From Caenorhabditis elegans (lineage: Eukaryota; Nematoda; Chromadorea; Rhabditida; Rhabditidae), in the NCBI RefSeq assembly GCF_000002985.6, contig NC_003283.11, positions 4,774,001-4,838,000 of the forward strand: 64,000 nucleotides of DNA, read 5' to 3'. Positions 33,856 to 45,153 of the stretch are shown here, in pieces. Under the pieces are notes generated by a model. It searched no databases. It had not been told where the DNA came from and saw nothing but the letters and a program-made list of their open reading frames with translations. How positions within the stretch are numbered: the first letter of the stretch is position 1; every line of letters begins with the position of its first letter. The position numbers and the translations under genes are program-made.

Positions 33856-34914
33856 TGTACATCGAAACTGTATTAATGATGAAAAAATTGCAATTTGAAA
33901 AAGTTGGTTTTTCCTGTCAGACCCCATATAGTTTTTTCTCAAACTCTAACTTTCTCGGTGCTGAATTTTAAATGTATGTAGATTGAAATATTTTCTATTT
34001 GGTTACAAAAAGGGCTTTGTCGTGAATCTTGTAGAAACACAACAAATGTTTTTAAAAAATTGATCGATTATGATCGATAAAACTGAAAAATGGTGAAAAT
34101 GTTTTCACCACTTTTTGACTGTAAAATAAAGAAAGTTTCCAAACATTTTCAAAACGTTTTACTAAAAAATTTGGCACAATATAACCTATTGTAAGCAAAT
34201 TCCAATGACCGGAAAAACTCCCAAAAATTCTCCAAAAAATGGGAAAAAAAAATCAAAGTAGACTTCGCCCAAATATTGGCTAAATTTTTTGTGCGAAGTA
34301 AAAATGCTACCAGAAAAATATAATTAAATTATTGAGATCAATAAAGGAAAATATCAATACTCTCGTTCTCACACGACAAAAATATTTGCCTCTCCCCCTT
34401 CTCAAGTTAGTCATAAGATCTGGGCAAACGGAAAAAATTGGGTTTTTGACAGGTGCAAAATATGTGCTTTTTCGCAATTCACTGCAATTCACAATACTCT
34501 TAAAATCAGAACTATTAATCTCAGATATCAAGATTTTGTTTCCGTGTGACTTTCAGAATTTGCGGTAAAAATTAGGAACATTTAAAAAACGAGTCGAAAA
34601 AAGTGCCCGCTTCCCCTGGAGGTCAAGAGCTTCAAGAGCGACCGTTATGCGCACTAGCTACGAAAAATTGATAATTTGAACAAAATGTATCCTATAATAA
34701 ACAATTCAACCCCTCGAGTTTTTATAATCGTCTGAAATCTGGGTGTGTTTATACCCAAAGTTTTTTTTTTCACTTTTTGTTATGTTTTTCACCACGGGTA
34801 GTAGGTTAGTATCTCACGTCACTAATGACATCATTAGCGCCTGGAGCCTTTAGAACATGATTTTTTTTGAGAGATCGTTCAATTAATAATAGGTTTTTGG
34901 CAGGGTATCTAGTT

Positions 34915-35255
34915 CAGGGACGGGCGGAAGTTGCCGTTCGGCAACTTTTTTTGTGGTCAAATTGGGCAAATCGACAAGTTGCCAGTTTGCCGGAAATTTT
35001 CATTTCTGGCAATTTGTCAATTTGCCGATTTGCCTACTTTTCGAAATAGATATTGGAATACTCTTAGTATTCGTACAACTTTGCCGATGAAAATTGAAAT
35101 TTTGAAATTTCCAAAAAAAAAATGTGCGAAACCACAATTTGCCGAAAATGTTCTGCCGTTTTTTTTTCGGCAATTTGCCTGTTTGCTGATTTGCTGGAAA
35201 TTTCAATTCCGGCAATTTGCCGATTTGCCGGAAAAATCGCATGCCGCCCACCCCT
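34915..35255. repeat. CGGCAAAT-type dispersed repeat, longer copy
   Basis: It is bounded by GGGACGGGCGG on the left and GCCGCCCACCCC on the right, which are near-complementary, with GGCAATTTGCC words inside each end and a less repetitive centre (about 35045-35140). The same centre (ATTTCCAAAAAAAAATGTGC) recurs at 61515-61540 and 9065-9090, showing that these are copies of one element with a body, and not only simple repeats. Confidence 0.65.
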
Positions 35256-35849
35256 TCTAGTTCAAGAATCCAAGAAAAAGGAGACGCAGAGAAACCAGAT
35301 CCTCTGCTTCTCTCTCCAGAATTTAATACGAAATGAAACAGATTTCGGGGACATAATTACATGGTGTTCGTTTCAAAGGGAGGGGGGGGGGGGGTCAAAA
35401 GTGAATGTACCATAGGATGGAAAAATCGCGTTTAATCGTTGAATGCAGGTTTAATTCGGTTTGCAAATAATAGACTGTGTGATGATTATGATGGTGGTGG
35501 TGGACGAGAAAAATAAAATAAACAATGAATGGAAGTTGGGGGAGACCCCGTCCCCAAAACTTATTTTTTAGTAAAAAATGGGTTTTGTAAAGGGGGTCTT
35601 ACATGGTAAACAGTTGGGCCAAACAACTTATCGGGAAAAACTGTGCTCAAAGGCAGGTATTCCTACATGCCTACCTATGCCTGAAAAAAAGAGGTTTCCC
35701 ATTATTTGGTTTTTCCCGGAATATTCAGAGTATTGCACATGCCAATAACTTTGTGAAGTAGCGGAAAATTGTATTTTCCTTGTTGTTTCATAATTTTTTC
35801 ACAGTTTTGAAAATTTTGATGCATTTTTAAAATACATATTACGAAAACA

Positions 35850-36050
35850 CAAAATTCTGAGAATGCGTATTGCACAATATATTTGACGCGCAAAATATTT
35901 CGCAGCGAAAACTACAGTAATCCGTCAAGCCCGTAAATCGACACAAGCGCTACAGTAGTCATTTAACGAATTACGGTAGTTTTCGCTACGAGATATTTTG
36001 CGCGGTAAATGTGTTGCGCAATACGTATTCTTATAAATTTTTGTGTTTCC
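35850..36050. repeat. Palindromic CTACAGTA/CGCGCAAAATAT element
   Basis: ACGCGCAAAATATTTCGCAGCGAAAACTACAGTA on the left is matched by an inverted copy ending in TTTTGCGCGGTAAATGTGTTGCGCAATACG on the right. The centre reads GTAAATCGACACAAGCGC. A second copy with both arms lies at 43740-44090. Confidence 0.75.
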
Positions 36051-37102
36051 GAAATAATATAACAGAAATGGGTTGAAACAAAAACAATGAATTGAAAATT
36101 ACAGTACTCCTTAAAGGCGCATACACTTTTTAAATTAAGACAATCGGTCGCTTCGAGACCTGGAACAGTATTACTCGCTATGTAGCCGAGAAAAGAGAAG
36201 AAAAAACGCGGCCACCAATTGTCTTTTTTGCTTTTTCTTCCGATAAATCGCATAACTAATAGAAAACTGGCGAATTTTGAATTAATTTACAAATTTTTTC
36301 ATATTTTTTTTTCGTTTTTTTCCGAATTTCATTTAGCAAGTCTCGACGAAAACAATAATTAATTAATTTTTTTCACACGGAACCAACCAATTTTTTAGAT
36401 GAAAACCGCGAAAAACACAAAATTCTCAATAGAGCGCGTTTCCTACCACACCAGAATTTCAGAATACTATGAATGTGTAATAAGAAGCTCAAATTTCGAG
36501 GCTCTCTGCAGTAAATGTTTGCATTTGTTTCATAATCCAATAATGAACAAAAAACAGCTAAAAGATCAAAAATCGATAATAATCTGGCGGGAAAGTGTGA
36601 GATTTTGTGACCAATGTTGGCATGGGAAAACGAAAAAATGATGACAAAAAAATAAAATAATTATACATTAAAAAAATGTAAGATCAAAACCGAAAATTTT
36701 GTGACAAAGTTGTAGCCGAACTCCAGAGCTCAGACACTTTGTGCTCATTTTCTATTGCTCAACTTTAAACTGGTTCGAAATGCGGGACTCCTCGTTGCTG
36801 GCGGGCTCATTGAGCATGAAGAAGCGGGAGGAGGGACAGCTGAGGCCGTCCGGTGGAGCGCGTTTGGTGCAAGATTTGCTCTCAGAGAGAGAGAGGGAGG
36901 GAGAGAGTGCACACAAGCTTCACACACACACACACTTGGTTTATTTGAGTATCAGAGAAACATATGAGATTGGCGGAAGAAGACGGAATATTTGAATTGA
37001 TGGATATTACACGAAAAAAAAATGATATCGAAAATTTAAAATTACAAGTGAAAATTGGGAAATTACACGGAATTTTTGATGGATAATAATAATAATAATA
37101 AT

Positions 37103-40100
37103 TTATTTCGGGACGATATGCAGCTTTTTCGATATTTCTCCATGTAGTCCGTTGTTTCCGACGGCCTGAAAACGTTAAATTTGAAGTTATTTCTAAAAAT
37201 TCGGGTAAAATATAGTTTTTTATTTAAATTTTATTTTTTATGGGCATTTACATGATTTTTTTGTTGTAAAAATTAGATTTTTTGGTTTTTTGGGCCAAAA
37301 ACAGATTTTTTGGTTTTTTTTTTGGAAAAAGTATTTTTTGAAAGTTGGCTTTTTGAGGAAAGAATTTTTTCTAGATTTTCAGCGAAACTGGGTTTTTCGG
37401 TAAAAAAAATTTTTTTTGGCAAAAACAGGTTTTTTTTTTGTTTTTTTTTTCTGGGAAAATATATTTTCAAATTTTTATTTGGGAAAGGAATTTTTCTATT
37501 TTAGTTTTTTGGCAAAACTTGAATTTTTTGGTTTTTTTTTGAGTTTTCAGCTTTTTTTAATCGGAGTAAATGGGTTTTTTCGAGAAAAAAATTTTTTTGG
37601 ACTGTTTTTGACAAAAATTAATTTTTTGGCAAGAATTGGTTTTTTGTTTTGGCAAAATATTTTTCTGGCAAAATTTTTTTTTTGGTTTTTTTTTTCAATA
37701 ATGGATTTTCAGTTTTTTGCCGGAAACAAGGATTTTTTTAAATTTTTTTTTTGGCAAAAATAGTTGTTTTTTTGTTGAAAATGGTCTTTTATGAATTCTT
37801 CTGGTTTTTTCTTTGAAAAACAGATTTTAAACTTTTTTTGAAGAAAAATAATGTTTTTTTTTCTTCAAAAACATGGATTTTTTTGTCTTCTTTTTTTTTG
37901 AAAAAATTTGATGTTTCGGCATTTTTAGCCGAAGAAAAATATTTTTTGGTTTTTTTGGCGAATATGATTTTTTTCGGAAAAAAATAGTTGCAAAAAAATC
38001 GATTCGAAAAAATAAATAGTTTTTGTTTTGGCAAAAATTGATTTTTCGTATTTCTTTACAAATAATTCAAATTCAAACTTAATTAATTAATTTGAATAAA
38101 TTTGATTTAATTTAAATGATTTAAAAAATGTTTTTTGCCAAAAATGCGAAGTATCGTTAAAATCTGCAAATGAATCAAAAAAATCTCAGCTACCGTACTC
38201 GCGAGTACTGTAGCTGAAAAATTTCTCTCGTGCCAAGACCCACCTGAATCTGAACAGTATGCGGTTCATTTGACGTCAAATCCGTAATCCTTGCCGAGTT
38301 ATTCTTTCCTTTAATCTGTCCACACTGATTTCCATCAACGAAAATTCGAAATTCCTTCACTGCCGGCATATCCCATCTGACTTGATGTACATGATGGCCA
38401 TCTTCATTTTCGACGAGGAAATTACTAATCACATTTTGAGGTGTCGGGATCATATTTCGAATAGCTTTCCACATTTCTGCCTGTTCGGCTTTAAATTCTT
38501 CCAGAGTATCCACTAGCCGATCGTTGATAGCCGTCAGGTTCTCATTTTGAATTTTCAGCTCATCGACACTTTTTTCCAAATACGCCACTTTCTGTTTCAG
38601 CTCTCCGTCGCTCTCTTCACCAACATAGGTCACATCGGCGACACTCGGAGTATGACGTTGCTCTGGCTCCTGCTCTTTTCGCTCTAATGGAGCACAATCA
38701 ATACGTGGCAGTGGCGTCGATTCGCTTCTTCCGTCCACTGTGAAACTGACTTCTGTTCGAGATGAGCAGATTACGGTTTCAGTTGAAATACTTCGTGTAG
38801 AGCCTAGGGGACGGAAATTCTCGGGATAGCGATTCGGGGAGGTTTCGTCTGAAAAAATTGGGGTTTTAATGGAAAAAATCAAAATTTAGAGATTTTGTTT
38901 TAAAAAATTCCAAAAAAGTATATAAATTTAAAAATCAGTTTTCGGAAAGTTAAAAAAAAATATTTTTTTAAAGAAAATATTTAGAGATTTTTTTCAGAAT
39001 GTTCTTGAAAAATGGTCAGTTATTTTTTAAACTGGCGCCACGTATATTGGAAAAATAAAAAAAATCATTTTTTTGAAAAAATTTTCGAATTTTATTTTTT
39101 TTTGTTGTATTATAATTATTTCATGTCAATTTTTTAAAATAAAAATTACTAAAATTTTTCAGAATTTGAATGCAAAGCCGCTCAAAAATGCTGTAATTCC
39201 CACTCACTGATTTAAAAAAAAAATTAACATTCATGAATTTTCAGCCAAAAAATCGGTGAAATTTAAAAATTAGTTTCAATTTTTCACATTTTTCTACAAA
39301 AATTCCCCTGAAATTGGATGAATTTTTTTCAAGTTTTTTGTCAATTTTGTAGCCCAGGAAATAAATTTTTATTTGAAAAAAAAGTACAAAAAATATATAT
39401 ATCTAAAAATCAGATCTTGGAAAATTTTTGAAAAATTTTTTTTTGCTCAAATTTTCTCAAATACACGTCTGAAAACGAGAGCTATTCTGTTGAAAATTTC
39501 ATAATTTAGGGATTTTAAATTTTTTTTATTTTTTCTTAAGTTTACGGCTTCTTTTTTAAACTCCCACCATATTTGAAAAATTTCAGAAAATTTTTTTGTA
39601 ATTAAAAAAAAATAACTAGAAAGTTTCAGAATTTCAGGACAAAACCGCTCAAAAAAACTAGAATTCCATTTTTTCGATTGCTGTAATTCCAGAAATTAAT
39701 CAAATTTTGCACATTTTTTCCAGAAAAATTCCTGAAATTGGATTTTTTTCAAGATTTTGAGAGATTTAGGCCTTTTTTTGTAAATTTTCAACGAAAAAAT
39801 CCAATTTTTAGTAGTTCTACTGAAAAAATTGGGGTTTTTCAAAAAAAAAAAAATCATTAAAAAAAAAAAGATTTTTCTCCAAAATCTCCAAGATAGTCTC
39901 ATATTTAGAAATATAGCAACAAAAAAACCCAACATATTTTTTTAAACGCGATTTTTTAAGTTTTGGCTAAATTTTCGAATTCCCTCCAAAATGAGAACTT
40001 CGACGGCCAATCAGCGATTCGCTCCGCCCATTTTTTTGGACCAATCAAATGGAGTGGGCGGAGATCGAAGTTCTCATTTTGGAGGTAATTCGAAAATTAA

Positions 40101-43100
40101 GTCAAAATTGAAAAATCTCGAATTTTTTTTTCGTTTTTTTATTATTTTGGGTTTCCTGAACGAGGTCATTCAGACAATTTTGAATTTTTCAAAATTTTAC
40201 AAAAACCCCCCTACTTTGAAATTTGAAAGTTTTATTCTTCCGAGCTTCGGGCGGTGAGCACATCCTCAGATTCTTGTTCACTGGGATCCTTCTGCTGCTC
40301 CCGGAAGCTTCTGGAGTCATCAAAGCTCCAATCTTTCCATTCCATTCTCTGAATGGTGAATAGACCGAATTTTCAGTTCGATCCGTATCCTCACTGAATT
40401 CCTCCAGATGCTTCTCGGGAACTTTCATGGATCTTCTCTTCTCCAAAGCTTTGTGACAAGACTTTTGAGCCGGCGTCGGAGGTCCACTATCAGGAAAGTG
40501 AGAAGCTATTTGCTGGCACAGAGCATCATGATTTCCCGGACCAATTTTCTTGATGGATCCTTGAAGTGCAAGCCATTCTCCTTCCGTCTGTACTTGATCC
40601 TCGATTTTCTGGCCGTCAATGGTGTGAAGCTGCTCGGAGCAGCACGCGAAGATATATGAACGATAATCGAATAGGTCAGAATCTAGCACGGAGGTGATGG
40701 ATGGGTTGCCGGCTGAAAAAGATTATTTTAAAAAATATAAATATCATTTTGAAAAATTCAAACAAATCTTGAGATTTTAGCTGAAAATTGACATTTTTCT
40801 AAAAAAAAATTGTAACCGCTACACATGGTGCCAGATTGTCTCATTTCGGCTTGAATTACGTTGATCTACAAAAAATGCGGGAGAAGAGACGCAGAGTTCT
40901 CATCTGATTTCGCATGGTTAAAAACGTGCTGACGTCACATTTTTTGGGCAAAAAAATCCCGCATTTTTTGTAGATCAAACCGTAATAGGACAGCCTGGCA
41001 CCACCACGTGCCACTACAATTTTTAAAAAAATTTCAGAACGTCTCATCACGAAACTCGGCAGTTTTTGGAATATTTTTATTTCGTAATTATTTCATGTAA
41101 ATTTTTTAGCATAAAAATTGCTAACTTTTTCAGTTTTACAAGGCAAAAGCCTAAAAAACCCACTCGAAAAAAGCAATAATTTTCAACTGAAAAATAAAAA
41201 ACCGCTGAAACTCTAATTTTAATCAAATTTTTTCACATTTTTCTAGGAAAATTTCTGATATTGAATTATTTTTCATGGTTTTCTGTATATTTTTCTGTTT
41301 TCAAATATCACAGTTTTTGAAAAAAGACTACCATAAATCATTTTGCGTGCTGAGACCCTCCGTGCGCCTTTAAAAAAATTTAAAAAACCGGAAATTCTAT
41401 TATATAAAAAAAATATTCAGAACCAATTTTTCAATTTTTAGATGTTAAATAATTTTTAAAAATACCCATTTTCAGCTAAAATCCGTTGTCATCGAAAAGT
41501 TTTCAGTTTTTTTAGGGAAAAATCAAAAAATCGAATATTTTTCGATTTTTCGGATAATCGACCAAATAATTCAATATTTTACAACACTTTTTCATGTAAA
41601 TTTGAAAAAATAAAAAAAAAACACACAGAAATTTATTCTAAAAATAAGAAAAATGAGTATTTTTTAGAAAAAAAAAATCAATTTTTTCTTTTTTATTAGA
41701 AATATCGGAAAAACAAAAAAAAACGAAAATTCCTCGCTTTTCGATTACGGAAAATTCAGAAATGTTTGAATGTTACAATTTTTCCAAAAACAAAAAAAAT
41801 CACACTCAAAATCATAAAAAGTGTGCATTTTTGCTAAACAAATAAAGTTTTTAAAAATATCGTTAGAAATTTTTAAAAAATTGAATTTTTTTCGTGTTTT
41901 TGACAAATATTTTCAATTTGAGATTTTTGCTGAAAATAGTATTTTTTTTCGAATTTCGGTAATTTTTCTTATTTTTAGAAACAATTTATAATTTTTTTTT
42001 TCATCAATTTTAAAAATTGGTAAAAGTTGAGATTTTAGCTTTTCGGCTGTTTTTTGATCCGCCACAATTTTTTTTTGAGAAATTTGGGTCTTAAAACGAA
42101 TTTTTTAATATCTTACCTACAACGAATTCTTCAAGTTTTTTAAACGTTGATAGCACTGAGAATTGAGAAAGATCTTCGATGGAATTTGAAGAAATATCTA
42201 GATTTTTGAGATTAGTTGGGCAAATCAGTTTGGTTATTGTCTGAAATTATAAATATTTGAATTTTTCAATTTTTCGAAAAATAATAAAATTCCTACAGTT
42301 AAATCCGAAATTTTATTGTCAGCCAAGCTTATCGTCTGAAGAGCCACGCACTTGCTCAAATCGGGAATTTCGTTCAAAAAATTTCCGCTTAAATTCAGAA
42401 TTTCCAGATTTTTGAGTGAAAACGAGACGGGCGGCTCGATGAGATTGTTTGATAGATCGAGAATTTTCAAATTCTCGAATCTTCCCAATTGATTCGTCTC
42501 TTTCAGTTGATTTCTTGCGAGATGGAGTTCTAGTCTGGAAAAAATGGGAAAAATTAGGGATGTAAAGGAAGTTTGGGATTTTATTATGGATGATATAGCT
42601 GTAAAAAGTTTAAAAACTTGTTTTAATACTTAAAATTGTTTATTTTTGAAAATAAAAAATAAAAAATTTAAATTTGAAAATTTTTTTTTTAATACCCTTG
42701 CTTTTTCGCTAATTTTTTTTCTGACAGAATTCATTGATTTTTCCTAATTTTTTATTTGAAAATTTCAATTTTTCAGGCAGTTTTCAGCAAAAAAGTGCAA
42801 TATATGGTTAAATTATCGATTTCTGGCCAATTTTTTTACAGAAAAATTGAAAAATGGTGTTTAAAATCAAATATTTTAGAGAAAAACCTGGAAAACCAAT
42901 TAAAATAGCCGAAAAATGCGGAAAATCCAGTTTTTTTTTCGTAAAGAAAATTTGAAATCGGCTTAAAAATTGATAATTTTACATAAAATTTATAATTTTT
43001 GCGGAGAAATATCTGAAAAATTGGAAATTTTACTGTTTATAAATATAAAAACATAAAAAATCGACAAAACTAATAGTAAGAAAAACCAAATTAATATAAA

Positions 43101-44662
43101 TTTTTTTGAATTTTCTCAAAAATAAAAAAAAAAACGTTTTTACAGATTTTTTCCAGCAAATTCGAAAATAATTAGCCATTTTATTTTTTTTTTGTTGAAA
43201 AATTGAAAAAAAAAAACGTTTAAAAAATGTGGAAAAAATCGATAATTTTTTTCCCGATTTTTCAATAATTTCCACTGTTTTCTCTATTTTTAAAACGAAA
43301 TATTTTTGATTTTTTAGCTTTTTCAATTAAAAAATCGATTTTTTTTCAATTTTCTCTTAAAAAAATCGAATAAAAATTTTTAAAATGTGTTTAAAAAAAA
43401 ATATATATCTTACAAATTATAATTAAAATCAGCGATAAACTTGTTGATTTGACAATCGCGAGCATCGATCTGAAATTTTTTATTTCATTTTCTAATTTAA
43501 ATTTTTTTAAACTAAATTTCCCTTACAATTTGGCATTTAGGGAATAACTTTATATAGGTAAACTTTTGAAAGCAATTTCCACTAATTTTCAGGTGTTTAA
43601 CTTCTGAATATTCGGCCGCAAAGCTTTTTTCCAGATTTGTAAGTGATAAATTCGCCAAATCCAGAGTTCCATCCACTTCGACGTCTGCTTTCTCGTTTTG
43701 GATTCTGAAAATTTTTAATTTTTTTTTCTGAATTTTATTACGGGAACACAAAAATTTATAAGAATGCGTATTGCGCAACATATTTGACGCGCAAAATATC
43801 TCGTAGCGAAAATTACAGTAATCCATTAAATGACTACTGTAGCGCTTGTGTGTCGATTTACGGGCTCGTTTTTTATTTATTGATAGAATAATAACATTTT
43901 GCAAAAAAAAATGGGAATATAGTACGAAGAAATGAAGAAAAAGTCAAATTCAAAAATCGAGATCCCGTAAATCGACAGAAGCGCTACAGTAATCATTTAA
44001 AGTATTACTGTAGTTTTCGCTACGAGATATTTTGCGCGTCAGATATGTTGCAAAATACGCATTTTCAGAATTTTACGTTCCCGTAATTGCTAAAAATTCT
44101 TAAAGGTTGAGGATTTTGCATAATAAAATTGTTTTTAGAACAAATTTTTATGACTTTTTAAAATTTGAATTTCCGCGCCATATTTTTGCGTTTTCTGGCA
44201 ATTTTTCTCAATTTTTTTTTTCAACTTTTCAGACATTTTTCCGTTAAAAAAATTAATAACCCCAAAAAAATCAGCTTTTTTTGAGTTTTTTTTTTGCTGC
44301 TAAATTCAAAAATTAATACATTTTTTTAATCAGATTTTCCGTTTTTTTTTCCGTTTTTCCGAAAAAAAAAACCAAAATATTCATAATTTTTGCCAAAAAT
44401 ATCGATTGTTTTTCGTTTTTCTGCCAAAATTTCGGTTTCAAAAAAAAAGTTTCTTAAACCATTTTTCGCTGTTTAAAAATTTTATTTTTAATTCTTCAGC
44501 CGATTCTCCTCCAAATTCATTTACAACAAACCTTCCACTAGTGACAAATGTGGAATTTGCCAGCGAACTATTCGCCCGGGAATCATCCAAATTCTCCTTA
44601 TCATCATCTTCACCGTCGGCGGCGTCGGCGGCGGCTTTTTTCGGTTCGTCTTCTTCGCTCAT
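37103..44662 (-). CDS. Soluble LRR / coiled-coil / FN3-like protein, 630 aa
   Basis: Eight exons, 44532-44662, 43527-43704, 43414-43469, 42297-42534, 42117-42240, 40215-40712, 38244-38848 and 37103-37165, join in frame (1893 nt). There is no signal peptide or TM. Residues 1-45 are acidic (GEDDDKENLDD). SDS22-like leucine-rich repeats span about 55-240 (LKILDLSNNLIE, LEILNLSGNFLNEIPDL, LKNLDISSNSIEDL) and end in a cap (EEFVVAGNPSI to about 290). A polar linker, a coiled coil (488-540) and a C-terminal fibronectin type III-like domain (about 548-630, with VRWDMP, FRIFVDG and VQIQAVGNNGL) follow. This layout suggests a cytoskeletal or centrosomal scaffold, but that is inference. Exon 1 uses a GTTTGT donor. 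Introns are long and rich in A/T clusters and palindromes. AATAAA overlaps the stop. Confidence 0.88.
37200..38050. repeat. A/T-cluster-rich low-complexity stretch in last LRR-gene intron
   Basis: Runs of 4-8 T alternate with short GGCAAAA/GGAAAA words for about 850 nt, with frequent spacing near 10 nt. The look is that of periodic An/Tn clusters known from C. elegans introns of germline-expressed genes. Spacing was judged by eye only. Confidence 0.55.
39970..40098. repeat. Fold-back element with paired CCAAT boxes and GGGCGGA
   Basis: The left arm AATTTTCGAATT...CCTCCAAAATGAGAACTTCGA is matched by an inverted right arm TCGAAGTTCTCATTTTGGAGG...AATTCGAAAATT. Between them are GCCAATCAG, CCGCCC, GACCAATCAAA and GGGCGGA, i.e. 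two CCAAT boxes and two GC boxes. It lies in the intron between LRR exons 6 and 7 and looks like a small non-autonomous element carrying promoter-type motifs. Confidence 0.75.
40824..41012. repeat. Palindromic GTAGATCAAACCG...GTGCCA element, copy 1
   Basis: The ends are ATGGTGCCAGATTGTCTCATTT and its complement (GGACAGCCTGGCACCA). The arms contain GATCTACAAAAAATGCGGGA and its inverse; the unique core carries TTTCGCATGGTTAAAAACGTGCTGACGTCAC. Further copies lie at 55457, 58590, 63206 and 63577. It lies in an intron of the LRR gene. Confidence 0.8.
43740..44090. repeat. Palindromic CTACAGTA/CGCGCAAAATAT element, second copy
   Basis: The left arm (about 43757-43870) and right arm (about 43960-44085) are inverted copies around a spacer of about 90 nt. 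The arms contain TTGACGCGCAAAATAT, GTAGCGAAAATTACAGTA and TGTCGATTTACGGG. It lies in LRR-gene intron 1. Confidence 0.8.
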
Positions 44663-45153
44663 ACTTTAAAATGAATATGAGATCATGCACAAAATCGAAA
44701 ATTCTTCAAAAAATCTATAATGGAATGTTGTAAGCCATAATTGTAGATTTTCTCAGCTCAGCTCAGTGTGCTCAACATTTTCAAATTCATACGATTTGGG
44801 GGTCAAAGGAATCAGGGAGACAAGAAAAAACAACCGAAAATGACCGATGATACCGGTAGACGGTACGCTAGGGGAAGGGGAAATTTAATAAAATTTAATG
44901 CTAATTCGAAGAAAAAAAGGAAAAATACTGATGATTATGCAAGACAAATTGAGAAAAAAACGGAAAAATAATTGAGAACTGGGTGAAGCGTATACAATAG
45001 AACGGTGAGGGCATGATGAGAGTGAGAGTGTCCCTGAGATACACGCCAAGTGGGGTGCAAAAAAGGCACGAAAATTATTCTTTTTTGGAAAAAGAAATTT
45101 AGAAAAAAAAAGAATCATGAAATCATCGTTGAAGAAAATGTATTCGCGTTGCT
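44663..45153. other. LRR-gene promoter and adss-1 3' region
   Basis: About 490 nt separate the start of the LRR gene from the stop codon of adss-1; both are on the minus strand. A TCAGCTCAGCTCAG direct repeat lies at about 44753. No other gene is visible. Confidence 0.6.

Larger units (their letters stand above)
31940..37102. other. 5.2 kb gene-poor region with several dispersed repeats
   Basis: No supported exon on either strand. 32.0-32.9 kb is very AT-rich. 32.95-33.13 kb is purine-rich (GAGAGAGAGTGAGGAAG). CGGCAAAT-type blocks lie at 33350-33520, 33735-33850 and 34915-35250. A palindromic CTACAGTA-type element is at 35850-36050. 36.78-36.95 kb is GC/GA-rich with GAGAGAGAGAGG and a CA run. 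An ATA/AAT triplet run at about 37084-37100 directly follows the LRR gene stop codon. The 5' part is presumed CDF promoter. Confidence 0.55.

Noticed and set aside
36399-36641. 80-codon ORF with CSKC and CDQC, preceded by a TTTTTTAG
   Set aside because: The two CxxC pairs suggested a zinc ribbon, but base composition equals the surrounding AT-rich DNA, no second exon or poly(A) signal is evident, and the spacing fits no ribbon I know.
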